DNA from: Cordylochernes scorpioides
Taxonomy: Eukaryota; Arthropoda; Arachnida; Pseudoscorpiones; Chernetidae
NCBI GenBank assembly: GCA_030710605.1
Contig: CP092884.1
Coordinates: 17,899,483-17,963,482, forward strand
DNA length: 64,000 bases
Direction of reading: 5' to 3'
The number at the start of each line of letters is the position of its first letter. The first letter of the stretch is position 1. The notes beneath the pieces were generated by a model. It had not been told where the DNA came from. It saw only the letters and a program-made list of their open reading frames with translations, and ran no database searches. This document shows, piece after piece, positions 11,835-21,233 of this stretch. The translations under genes were made by a program, and so were the position numbers.

Positions 11835-13034
11835 TTAGATATATTTTAGGAAATTATTTGGTAAAGGCTCCAACTTCATCTTATAGTTTTTTCTTAAATC
11901 TTCCAAAATGGGCTTATCTTCATTCTTAAGTAAGGAGATGGCAATGCTCTTCTTTCCAAAACGTCCAGACCTTCCAATCCTGTGGATATAAATCTCTCTG
12001 TTCTTGGGGAGGTCGAAGTTAATGACGACTGAGATCTGCTTGATGTCAATGCCTCGCGCACAGACATCTGAAGCAACAAGGATTCTAAGCTGGAAAGCCC
12101 TGAGTTTGTTGATTATTGCTTCTCTTTCTTTCTGGCCAATCTTACCATGGAGGGATGCAGCTGGGAACTTGGCTTCCTTCAGTTTCTTGGTCAGCCAGTC
12201 CACTTTTCTCCTTGTATTACAAAATATTATGATGTGAGAATACTTAATGGTCTTTGTAATAAAATGGCACAAGTTGTCAAACTTCCATTCTTCCTTTTCA
12301 ACATCCAGATAGAATTGTCTAATTACATCTACTGTTAGCTCATCACGTTTCACCAAGATTTTGATTGGTTCTGTCATAAATTTCTCTGATAACTCAAGAA
12401 TTTCTTCTGGAAGTGTGGCAGAAATTAAACAAACTTGAGTTAAAGGAGGTAACTTTTTATATATTGAGTATATTGTCTCTTCCAGACCTTTGTTTAGCAT
12501 CTCATCTGCTTCGTCTAAAATTAAAGTCTTTAAAGATCTAACATCTAGAACTTTTTTGTTTATTAAATCATTAACCCTCCCTGGTGTACCAGAAACAATA
12601 TGGACACCTTTCTTCACTTTTTTAATATCCTCTTTTAAGTCTGTACCTCCATAACAGGCATGGCATTGTATGATCATGTTACTTGCTAGTGAATTTAGAA
12701 CCTTTTGTATTTGTAATGAAAGTTCTCTGGTTGGAGAAAGAACAAGTGCTTGTGGAAGTTTTTTCTGTGCATCAATGTTTTGTAGAATTCCAATTGAAAA
12801 TGTTGCAGTCTTACCAGTTCCTGATTGTGCTTGTGCAATAACATCCCTACCTTTAATTATTGGTATAATGCCACGTTGTTGTATGGCAGATGGTGCTTTA
12901 AAGCCAAAAGAGTAAATGGCGCGAAGTAATTCAGGCTTTAGATTCATTTTTTCGAATGATGGAATAACTTCAACATCTTCGGTAACACTTATATCTTGCT
13001 CACAAAGATCATTATCTCCTATAAATTGATCCAT
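11835..13034 (-). CDS. Intronless eIF4A/eIF4A3-like DEAD-box RNA helicase
   Basis: A single 399-codon frame covers the whole eIF4A fold, close to the usual 390-411 residues. Motifs in order are: Q motif region (FEKMNL...AIQQRG, about residues 28-54), motif I AQSGTGKTA (about 70), PTRELS, GTPGR, motif II DEADEML (about 175), SAT, an eIF4A3-like stretch CNTRRKVDWLTKKL (about 273), ARGIDI and HRIGRSGRFG (about 355). These proteins use ATP to unwind or clamp RNA: eIF4A in translation initiation, eIF4A3 in the nuclear exon-junction complex. The start ATG has a good context (AAAATGG). No introns, frameshifts or stops are present, which suggests a retrogene kept under selection, or a host gene that lost its introns. 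The short N terminus and divergent residues mean the exact paralogue is uncertain. It is the only cellular-type gene here and is surrounded by transposons. Confidence 0.88.
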   Translation of the reverse strand: MDQFIGDNDLCEQDISVTEDVEVIPSFEKMNLKPELLRAIYSFGFKAPSAIQQRGIIPIIKGRDVIAQAQSGTGKTATFSIGILQNIDAQKKLPQALVLSPTRELSLQIQKVLNSLASNMIIQCHACYGGTDLKEDIKKVKKGVHIVSGTPGRVNDLINKKVLDVRSLKTLILDEADEMLNKGLEETIYSIYKKLPPLTQVCLISATLPEEILELSEKFMTEPIKILVKRDELTVDVIRQFYLDVEKEEWKFDNLCHFITKTIKYSHIIIFCNTRRKVDWLTKKLKEAKFPAASLHGKIGQKEREAIINKLRAFQLRILVASDVCARGIDIKQISVVINFDLPKNREIYIHRIGRSGRFGKKSIAISLLKNEDKPILEDLRKNYKMKLEPLPNNFLKYI

Positions 13035-13590
13035 TTTAATATTAAAATACTAGATGAAGAATGTTTAAATTTCTCTAATATTTACTTTCAGAACACGTGT
13101 ATAAACAATAATCTTCTAGAATAAAAGTAAACAACTATACACAGAATAAAAACTTCACCAAAATTTTTTTAAATTAAAATTTTATCTTTGAGTGTGAATT
13201 TTAAATGTTTTCAAATAGTTAAAAAAGCATACAGTATTCAAAATATTTTATTGAAATGCACTAAAAATATACAATTTAGCTTCTACCATTGAGCAATTGG
13301 ATTTAAAGGTTATTGCAATTTTAAGAAAATATCTTAAACTTTAATAACTGCATTTTTCATTTTAAAAACAACCTTTTACACTTTAATAAGAAAATTTTAA
13401 TTTTTATACAGTATTTTAGATTTCAAAAAATATTTTAACACTTTTACTCTAGATTGTTTACATATTGTTTACATATTCATGTTTACATACCCTCATACAC
13501 ATAGGTATAATCCCATTCAATAGCAACTTTTATTGCTGAATGGAAGTATGCAAAATTTAGGGTTTGTAGTGGAAAAACTTGCCTGTTAAG
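13035..13590. other. Spacer between helicase and gypsy pol
   Basis: AT-rich spacer of about 550 bp holding the presumed promoter of the helicase and the region after the gypsy pol stop. I see no LTR repeat shared with 17605-18100, no clear TATA box and no gene. Confidence 0.4.
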
Positions 13591-16500
13591 CTAAGTGCCC
13601 AAGCATTGTTCCAGGTCCTCTTCTTGAAATGGAAAAATTGTGTGTAGGTTTTCCTCGGTATCTTCAAATACTGGTTCCCAGAGTCTTATTTTAGAAATAT
13701 TAACTATTGTTGTACGTTTATTTTCGGGTTGACATGGCTTATCTATTTCTATTGTTTGGGGGGAAGGTATGGCAATTATCGTATAAGGTTCTGGGTAAAA
13801 AGCTGGCATAAGTTTACCTTGGCCTGATTGGTAAGGGATCTTATACAGTACCTTATCTCCTATTTTTAAATTGGGTGTTTTATGGGATTCATTATATCTT
13901 TTGACTAATTTAAGATGTAGTTTTTTTGTATTATCATTTGCGGTTTTCCTAGCTTCTTCTATGGGGGGATAGGCTATTGTTAGGTCACTGGTATAAAATG
14001 GATTAATGCCGAAAAGTAAATAAACGGGAGGAATTGTAGTTATTGAATGGGGAGTATTCCTATATTCTTCTAATGCTTTTTGTAATAGCTTGTGCCATGG
14101 AATTCTAGGATTTTGTTGATGGTGGAGTCTTAACTTCGAAATGATAGTGGCATTAGCCCTTTCTACCAGCCCGTTACATTGTGGATGAGAAGGGGATGTC
14201 ATAACGTGTTTTACGCCTTTTTCCTGTATGAACTTATTGAATCTTTTGGAGACAAATGAGGGATGTCTGTGGGTAACAATAATCTTTGGCTTACCTATAC
14301 TTAATAACTGATTTATAATATTTATATACGTTGCTATCGAGGTACTCTTAGAAGGAAAAGCCCAAATGTATCTAGAGTGATGATCAACTACTACATGAAG
14401 GCAATTTTTTGTACTATTATATTCTCCTAGGCCTAAAATACTATCAAGAGCAACTACATCAAATGGTTTCTCAGCTAGCGGTAAAGTACCCATGAGTCCA
14501 TATGAGGGTGTAGTCGGCTTCTTTACAGATTGACAGGTCCTGCATTTCAAAATATAATTTTTTATTTTACCTATCATACCTTTAAAATAATATTGTGTTG
14601 ATATTACCCTAGCCATTGCACTAATACCTGGGTGTCCTAAACTTTCATGAGCCTTAATTATCAATTCTTGTTGTAAGGATGGTGGTACTACTATTCTATC
14701 TTTATTTTTTAATCGAATATAAGTGATATTGTCTTTATTGAAATATAATTTAGATGAAGGCTTAGCTAAGGATTCTTGTCCTTCTTTTAAATCTTGTATG
14801 GATAGGAAGCAAGAATATGGTAAGCGGGACAACATGTCAGCTTCATAATTTTCACATCCTTTATTATATTTGAATTCCAAATCATATTCTGATAATCTTA
14901 ATGACCATCGAAATAGTCTACCATTTGTATGTTTGAAATTATTTAACCAAATTAGTGCTTGATGATCAGTGTGAACTATTACCCGCTGACCTGAAAGGTA
15001 GGGATGGTATCTCTTGCACGTTTCTATTATTGCTAATAATTCCAGCTCTGTAATGGTATATTTGGATTCTGCCCCCCTTAAGGCCCTACTATAAAACGCT
15101 ATGGGTCTCATTGTGCCATCAGGATACTCCTGTTTGAGCACGCCTCCTAAACCTGCAGTACTAGCATCACAAAAGATATGCGTAGTTAATAACGGATTAT
15201 AAATTTGGAGGATTGGTTTCGAAACTAATGCTTCTTTAAGAGCCTCAAAACTTTTTTGGCATTCGTCAGTCCATGTAAATTTTATATCTTTTTTCAAAAG
15301 ATTATTTAAGGGAGCTCTTAATTTATTAAAATGATTTATAAACTTAGCATAATGTGTAACGCTTCCTAAAAATGATCTTAAGCACCTAACATTACGAGGA
15401 GGTGGCAATGATTTAATTATATCAACATTAATGCCCGAGGGAGACATTTGGTCTCCAAAAATTTCATAACCTAAATAATTTATCTTTTTCATAAAAAATA
15501 AACACTTTTCCTTCCTAAGTTGGATACCCTCTTTTTGTAGAATTTCAAATATTTCCTTAAGATGTTCCAAATGGGATTGCGTATCGTTTGAAAAAACCAA
15601 TATATCATCAAAATAAGAAATTACATTTTTAAGGTCATATTTTTGTAATATTGAACTAAGTATCCTATTAAAGATGGCGGGAGCTGTACGTAGACCAAAT
15701 GGTAGTCTACACCATTGATAGGAACCTTCTGTGGTGGTAAAACATGTCATGTATTGATCCTTTTCATGCAAGGAAACAGTCCAGTATGCACTTAAAATGT
15801 CAAGACATGAGAATACTCTCGACCCTTGAACCTTCTGGATGATATCTTCAATTAACGGAATTGGAAAACTGTCACCCATTAATTTTGAATTTAATTTTCT
15901 AAAGTCAATACATAGTCTAGTCTTATCACTTTCTCCTTTTTTACGGGCTAGGGTTACTGGTGAACTGTATGGTGATGAAGCAGGCTTAATTATGCCATAT
16001 TTCAACAACTGACTAATTTGTTCTTTAATTGTTCCGTTATCCTTTAGATTATGTCTATAAGGTCTGAGACAAACAGGAGTCTTATCTCTGAGTGTTAGTC
16101 TCGGGGGATCTACCTTTAAAGGTCTAACATTATACTTATTTTCACCAAAAATATCATCATAGTCATTCATCAAAACATGGAAATTATTTCCCAGTCTGAC
16201 GTCATTATGTATATAACTATCTTCTGAGTTTGGTAAAGGCAAAGGTCGGAAGTTTGGTTGATAAATAGGTCTCGATTTAAAACAAGAAGGAAAATATATG
16301 TTAGATTGATTTATAGTTTTACCTATGGCATGTACATTTTTTATACGATTACATTTCCCTGATAGTTTTAAACAATAATTATGTTTGTTGCAATATTTAG
16401 ACCTAACAAGACTTAAATAATTTTTAGAATTATCATATTGTAAGGCATCAAGTTCTTCTTTAGAAAAAGTATAATCAAAATTAGATAAAACACCATCATT

Positions 16501-16824
16501 TTGCATAATAACATTTTTATCAAAATCAATCTTCAGTTTAAAATATTTTAGGTACTTTGTGGACATTATCAAAAAGTTCAAATTTAGATTATCAATAATA
16601 TAAAACAAAATATTTTTAGTTATAATTCCAATTTTTATATTCAAACAAATCTGGCCTTTTATGTTAACATTATTAGATACAGTACTTATTTTATCGTAAC
16701 TAGAAATATTTATGTTATTTGAAAAATTCTTGGCCAAAAAATGAGTAGGTAAGATATTAATCTCACTACCTGAATCAAACAGAATCATAAACATACCCAG
16801 GAACCATGAGTCTGCTGTCCCCAC
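13591..16824 (-). CDS. pol: Ty3/gypsy Pol polyprotein, uninterrupted
   Basis: A 1077-codon frame. Order: aspartic protease with DSGSEINILP near residue 17; reverse transcriptase with LCIDFRKLN (about 305), LPFGLRTAPAIF (about 375) and YFDDILVFS (about 405); RNase H with IFCDASTAGLGG (about 550), ELELLAI and HTDHQALIWL; integrase zinc finger H-H-C-C (AHESLGHPG...CRTCQS, about 720-765), core with LDSILGL (about 790) and NGLVERAN (about 890); then a basic tail. The integrase stretch aligned with the usual TDRHPSF reads THRHPSF, so the second catalytic Asp appears to be His. No other lesion was seen. The frame probably begins by ribosomal frameshift from gag rather than at its GTG codon. No flanking LTRs were found, so this is either an old insertion that lost them or a retained host copy. 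Confidence 0.9.
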   Translation of the reverse strand: MGTADSWFLGMFMILFDSGSEINILPTHFLAKNFSNNINISSYDKISTVSNNVNIKGQICLNIKIGIITKNILFYIIDNLNLNFLIMSTKYLKYFKLKIDFDKNVIMQNDGVLSNFDYTFSKEELDALQYDNSKNYLSLVRSKYCNKHNYCLKLSGKCNRIKNVHAIGKTINQSNIYFPSCFKSRPIYQPNFRPLPLPNSEDSYIHNDVRLGNNFHVLMNDYDDIFGENKYNVRPLKVDPPRLTLRDKTPVCLRPYRHNLKDNGTIKEQISQLLKYGIIKPASSPYSSPVTLARKKGESDKTRLCIDFRKLNSKLMGDSFPIPLIEDIIQKVQGSRVFSCLDILSAYWTVSLHEKDQYMTCFTTTEGSYQWCRLPFGLRTAPAIFNRILSSILQKYDLKNVISYFDDILVFSNDTQSHLEHLKEIFEILQKEGIQLRKEKCLFFMKKINYLGYEIFGDQMSPSGINVDIIKSLPPPRNVRCLRSFLGSVTHYAKFINHFNKLRAPLNNLLKKDIKFTWTDECQKSFEALKEALVSKPILQIYNPLLTTHIFCDASTAGLGGVLKQEYPDGTMRPIAFYSRALRGAESKYTITELELLAIIETCKRYHPYLSGQRVIVHTDHQALIWLNNFKHTNGRLFRWSLRLSEYDLEFKYNKGCENYEADMLSRLPYSCFLSIQDLKEGQESLAKPSSKLYFNKDNITYIRLKNKDRIVVPPSLQQELIIKAHESLGHPGISAMARVISTQYYFKGMIGKIKNYILKCRTCQSVKKPTTPSYGLMGTLPLAEKPFDVVALDSILGLGEYNSTKNCLHVVVDHHSRYIWAFPSKSTSIATYINIINQLLSIGKPKIIVTHRHPSFVSKRFNKFIQEKGVKHVMTSPSHPQCNGLVERANATIISKLRLHHQQNPRIPWHKLLQKALEEYRNTPHSITTIPPVYLLFGINPFYTSDLTIAYPPIEEARKTANDNTKKLHLKLVKRYNESHKTPNLKIGDKVLYKIPYQSGQGKLMPAFYPEPYTIIAIPSPQTIEIDKPCQPENKRTTIVNISKIRLWEPVFEDTEENLHTIFPFQEEDLEQCLGT

Positions 16825-16848
16825 ATCCGCTCTGATCCCCGGGCACCG

Positions 16849-17604
16849 TCAATATCCCACTTGGTCTTGATTACCGGGGTTCGACGCACTTTGTAGGCCG
16901 ATGGATGAAGTCCCAGGATGGCCAGGTTCGTGGAGTTGGCCGGCGTTGACATCTCCATGCTGCGGCGTGATAGATCGCCACCGCGAGGCCATGTTGGGGC
17001 GATTTCCTCCAGCAAAGTTGTTCCTCCGTCCATTATTCCATCTTCCGTCCCTTTGTTGAGTTGTGTGCTCCAATGATTCGGCAATACGAAGCCAGTCCTC
17101 TAAGGAATGTGGCGAGGAAGCAATCAGAAACTTCTCGAGTGGGCCGGCACCAGATGTAAGAGATTCCAAGACTAAATCCTTTGGCATGTGTAGCTGTGTG
17201 CCAATTTTTATCTTTTCAAGATAATAACTACGAACTGATTGCATCTCTTGCTTAGTTAGTTGCCAAAACTTTTTATGTAGGCCGCGTTCAAACTCTGGGA
17301 AGAATGTCATCATCCTAGAATGTAAATCTTCCAATGTGTCAATTTCGTCACAAATTGTGGCATAAATCTCAAGAGCATTGCCCTTAAAGAGAGTAGGTAT
17401 CATGAAAAGAGCATCTTCTTGTTTGATATTCCGGAGCTTGATCTGTTGGTTGAAAACCTTCAGCCATTGCGAGTATTTAAGCCCTTCTTCAGGGTTAAAG
17501 CTTGGTATCATATCTTTGGGATAATATTCCATATTCGAATTTTCTTTAAGATCAGTCTTATTAATAGATGAAGTAATTTTTGGGCTTGCCTTCCTCTTTC
17601 CCAT
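16849..17604 (-). CDS. gag: Ty3/gypsy Gag without CCHC knuckle
   Basis: 251 codons, ATG at 17604. Residues about 25-165 read as a retrotransposon Gag capsid domain (Pfam Retrotrans_gag-like: YSQWLKVFNQQ, FWQLTKQEMQSVRSY). The tail is Arg/Gly/Asn-rich (GRRNNFAGGNRPNMASRW) and replaces the usual CCHC knuckle as the likely RNA-binding part. Its end lies 24 bp before the open pol frame, which is in a different phase, so a programmed frameshift is expected for Gag-Pol. It would form the particle that packages element RNA. Confidence 0.82.
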   Translation of the reverse strand: MGKRKASPKITSSINKTDLKENSNMEYYPKDMIPSFNPEEGLKYSQWLKVFNQQIKLRNIKQEDALFMIPTLFKGNALEIYATICDEIDTLEDLHSRMMTFFPEFERGLHKKFWQLTKQEMQSVRSYYLEKIKIGTQLHMPKDLVLESLTSGAGPLEKFLIASSPHSLEDWLRIAESLEHTTQQRDGRWNNGRRNNFAGGNRPNMASRWRSITPQHGDVNAGQLHEPGHPGTSSIGLQSASNPGNQDQVGY

Positions 17605-17621
17605 GCCCTGAGATTAAATAA

Positions 17622-17670
17622 AATTTCCGCGAACAAGTTCGAATCCTGTCGACTACTTTGTCGTATTGTA
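17622..17670 (-). other. tRNA-Ser-like leader / possible extended primer site
   Basis: Immediately upstream of gag, the plus strand reads AAGTTCGAATCCTGTCGACT, which closely follows the T-arm and acceptor 3' half of a tRNA-Ser. The rest of a tRNA is absent and the terminal CCA is replaced by TTT. On the minus (element) strand this is what an unusually long tRNA-Ser primer-binding site would look like. Not a functional tRNA gene. Confidence 0.45.
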
Positions 17671-19155
17671 ATTTTTCCAAAGTTCAATGTGTGGAAATGA
17701 CAATTAAGCAGTCGTTTGTGGCTGTCTCCACCTCAATAATCATCGTCTTTATTTTTTTTCAAATCTTTTTTAAACAAAACAAAAATTTACATACACCATT
17801 TAATTAAATCTTTAGTAAAAAAAAAATAAAATTTTTATTCTATCATTCAAAATGTATCAATATATATATAGATATATATAGACATTTTTGTATACGTTTT
17901 AAGAAAATAAAACGCCCTAAATAAATTCGAAATGAGAATATTGAGGTAAGTTATCATGGCAGCTGCAGCCAACCACCAATCAAAAAGCGTCCCAACTGTG
18001 AGGAAGGTTAATCCCTCCAATCTGCCAAGCAAACATTAGAGTTCAACAGCATGGACAACCTTCACAACTTTGTGAATCCATTGTGTTTCGAATCCATTCT
18101 TGTGGACTCCAACCTCAGCACTCCCAAAAAAAGAAACATGGCTACCAAAGCTTTGCTCCTTCTGGAAGATGCCTTCAAAGGAGAGTGGCAATTTTATTTC
18201 ATTGATATCAGAAGGCAGAGTAGATGAAAAGAAGATGACTCACTGTTTGATCTTCATTTTAATGGTTGGTGTAAATCTATTCTCATTAAAAATTTCGCGG
18301 AGTATATTTGTGCGTGGTCATGGCTAGTTGGAATGGTTATTGAAGTACATTCATGTTAAGTTCTTGAAAGCATGATTATCGAAATTCTTGACATAAATCA
18401 CCTGAAATTGCTGTTTATATAATCGATAATATATGTCTATCAATAGATTTTGTGTGATCTAAGTTCTCTTATTGTGGACAACACTTTATGGAAAGATGTT
18501 GAAAGACAGTGTATAAGATAAAAGGTGAAGAAGGCTTAGCTCTTTAATCTGCTAGTTCATTTCCCAGGATACTAATGTGACTTTTGACACATCAGAGTTG
18601 AACATTGGGTGTATAGTGGGCTGTACTGCATATTACAGAAAGAGTCAAATGGTAGTCTCAGGCATTTCGAAAGTTTACACAAGGGAATATCTGAATAGCT
18701 TTGGTCGCCTAAAGAACTAGGGTTTCTTCTTGGAATGTTGAATACTCGTGTGATATCGGCGCTCACTACTATATAGAAAATGCTGCGCCTATTTTCTACA
18801 TTTTAAAGAGAATATAAAAATTCTATTCTATGTCTTATACCTAGCTGCCACAGTCATCTGAAATTTTGATATTTATTACTTTTGCTTTGTTAGCTGTTTT
18901 AAGCCAGTATACCAAATTTAAAACTTCTATGTGGTCTGGGATTATTTCAAAAATAGATTACAAAAATTAAAAGGAAGCATGGAAATTAGTCCATTCCCGA
19001 TCACATTTTTATAGAATGTTGGCCTCTCTTTACACCACAGAAAAAGCTTATTTGAAAGGAGCTATAATTTTTTATAATCTAATCTATTCCATACCACAAC
19101 GGTCGCCTCTAAGTCTAAATTTTTGTAAACTTGCTTTGTTAGCAGTAATTAAATC
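17671..19155. other. AT-rich region without recognisable genes
   Basis: It contains a TA microsatellite near 17855-17880 and short frames (for example 18100-18327) without motifs. I see no RNA gene, promoter cluster or element border here. Confidence 0.4.
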
Positions 19156-19309
19156 CCCATATATATAAAAGTCAGTGTATATATGTATGTATGTGTGTTT
19201 GTTCCTATGTCGGCTATGCACGTTCACAATACTTAACTAATCTGAATGAAATTTTAACAGTATATAGAGTTAACTATTGAAAAACTTATAGTGAATATAT
19301 ATATATATA
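19156..19309 (+). repeat. Fragment of a Helitron-like 5' end
   Basis: CATATATATAAAAGTCAGTG followed by TGTATGTATGTGTGTTTG is a typical 5' start of the TCTATATATATAAA class of Helitron-like repeats. It is interrupted by the next element at 19310. Confidence 0.4.
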
Positions 19310-19857
19310 TCTATATATATAAAATTGAATGTCTGTCTGTTTGTCTGTACTCTATAGATTCAAAAACCATACACCCAATCGCCGTGAAATTTTGGGATAT
19401 TATTAGGTATATCACTGGGAAGGTTTTTGAAAAATAATTTCATGAATATCTTGAATATCCTTAGAGTTATTTGCAGATTTGTAGATTTAACTCGCAAGCA
19501 GCGCCCCCATTGTGACGATGATAACAGGTTTTCTTACCACTAAGTTTGTTATCTTAAATATTATTTATCAAAAGTAAGATTATCTCAGGATGACACGGCA
19601 ATGTGACACGGGAAAAAATGTTCACTAGATAAAACTATGATTTTCTAATGTAGAAAATTAGGAAAGACAAAATTCAGGATGACACGGCACGGACCGGGAA
19701 AAAATGTTCACTTTATCGAGAGATTCAAATTTACGAGTTTCAAATTATAAAAGTATATCTTTTTTTTAATAAGTTTTTAGAGAATTGTTTTAACAAATGT
19801 TCGCTAGACAAACCTTTACTCGGGTTAAACCTCGGGCGAAGCCGGGTACGTCCGCTA
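19310..19857 (+). mobile_element. Non-autonomous Helitron
   Basis: Starts TCTATATATATAAAATTGAA and ends with a short GC hairpin (CCTCGGGCGAAGCCGGG at about 19831) followed by GTCCGCTAGT. TC at the 5' end, a hairpin shortly before a CTAGT/CTRR 3' end, and no inverted repeats or target duplication are the Helitron signature. 548 bp, no Rep-helicase. Confidence 0.8.
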
Positions 19858-19876
19858 GTATATATATATATATATA

Positions 19877-21233
19877 GTGTAAAAACTATATGACAAAAAT
19901 ATAACAGCGATTCCACATTTAAAACTCAAGGAGCAAACTGATAAGAATGATAACTCATATCAAGTAGATTTGATTAGATTAGCAAGCTAAATCTAAATTA
20001 ATTATAACAATAAATAGTTGTTTAGTTTTATGGTTTAGTTTTGTATTAAAATTAACTTCATTATTTTGATTATTTAAATTCAAATTATAAAATTTGTAAA
20101 TTGTTATTATTTAGTAGAGAGAGAGAGAAAAAAAATCCTTTACTTCTAACACATCATTCAGTTAATTATATATTTATAATTAATAACAATAAAATTTAAC
20201 AACGTAACGTCTTTTGCATCGGCTTTTACACGTCATTTAGACATACTCTAATTTATATATAGAATAATAGAAGTGAGAATATATTTAATATTATAAATTT
20301 TAGTAGTTAGAGAAAAGAGAGAAAGACAGAACCATGCACTTTTAATCAAACTAATAATAAGAAAAAGAAAAGTTTTGTAAAGAAGGTAGATAAGATTGTT
20401 AGTATATATATATATATTTTTATAATTTTATATTTTATCCTTTTTTTTTATGATTTTTTAATTTTTTTTATTTTAAAATATGAATATAAATAGTTGTATT
20501 TAGTAATATATCTATAATATGAATTAACTTTTGTTATAAGTTTGATTATTATGTTTTGAAACCCTAATGGTAGACCAGACATATACAAAAAAAATTAAAT
20601 TGAAATAATTATTGGAAAAAGAGATCTGCTGGACCGGGAATTCTCAAATAGAAGTCCAGCTGGCATTTCATCCCTTCTCTATTATGTCAATAGATCTCTT
20701 TTCAACCGGATTTTATGTGTTAATATTAAGTTACTTCAGTGAAACATTTATATGAACAGATATAACAAATACAAGTGTTAACAAATTCCAACTGTAAACC
20801 TACCTCGTCCGCGACGCCCTCCTCTGTAAATAGCTATTTCTGGAAGACACATGTTGCGGGGGGGGACATATACAAAATTAGACCGCCTATTCTGAAATTT
20901 TAGAACAACAAGACAACCAAAGAAGAAAGAAAAATATTTAAGGGAAGAAAGCCAAATTTTATAATATTTACAGCTATTTATATTAATATAACTGATTCAA
21001 CACTTATTCATCTTTCAATATTCCTTTAAAAAGGCAAATTATTAGAGTTTAATAAAGCTATTAATTGTGAAAATTCACTTTTATTTAATTTCCATTTTCC
21101 TCCCCAGAAATTGGAGATTAAACAAAATGAACTCTATACAATATTACTTTAAAAATCTTGTGAAAAAATCTTCAAATCAGCTATTTAATTTAAGTTTAAT
21201 TAACTGTTAAAGATTATAAATTTGTATTAGTTA
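19877..21233 (-). repeat. Non-coding tail / pseudo-LTR of Penelope-like copy A
   Basis: 1.36 kb shared nearly identically with 28652-30012 and, in part, 37293-38128. It holds an AG microsatellite near 20117-20129 and a conserved hairpin (20621-20703: AAAGAGATCT paired with AGATCTCTTT, inner stem GCTGGAC/GTCCAGC). No open frame. Confidence 0.8.

Noticed and set aside
17622-17670. A tRNA-Ser gene
   Set aside because: Only the T-arm and 3' acceptor strand are present. There is no D-arm, anticodon arm or 5' acceptor strand.
20621-20703. Hammerhead ribozyme in the Penelope-like tail
   Set aside because: The stems are good, but neither CUGANGA nor a properly placed GAAA is found on either strand.
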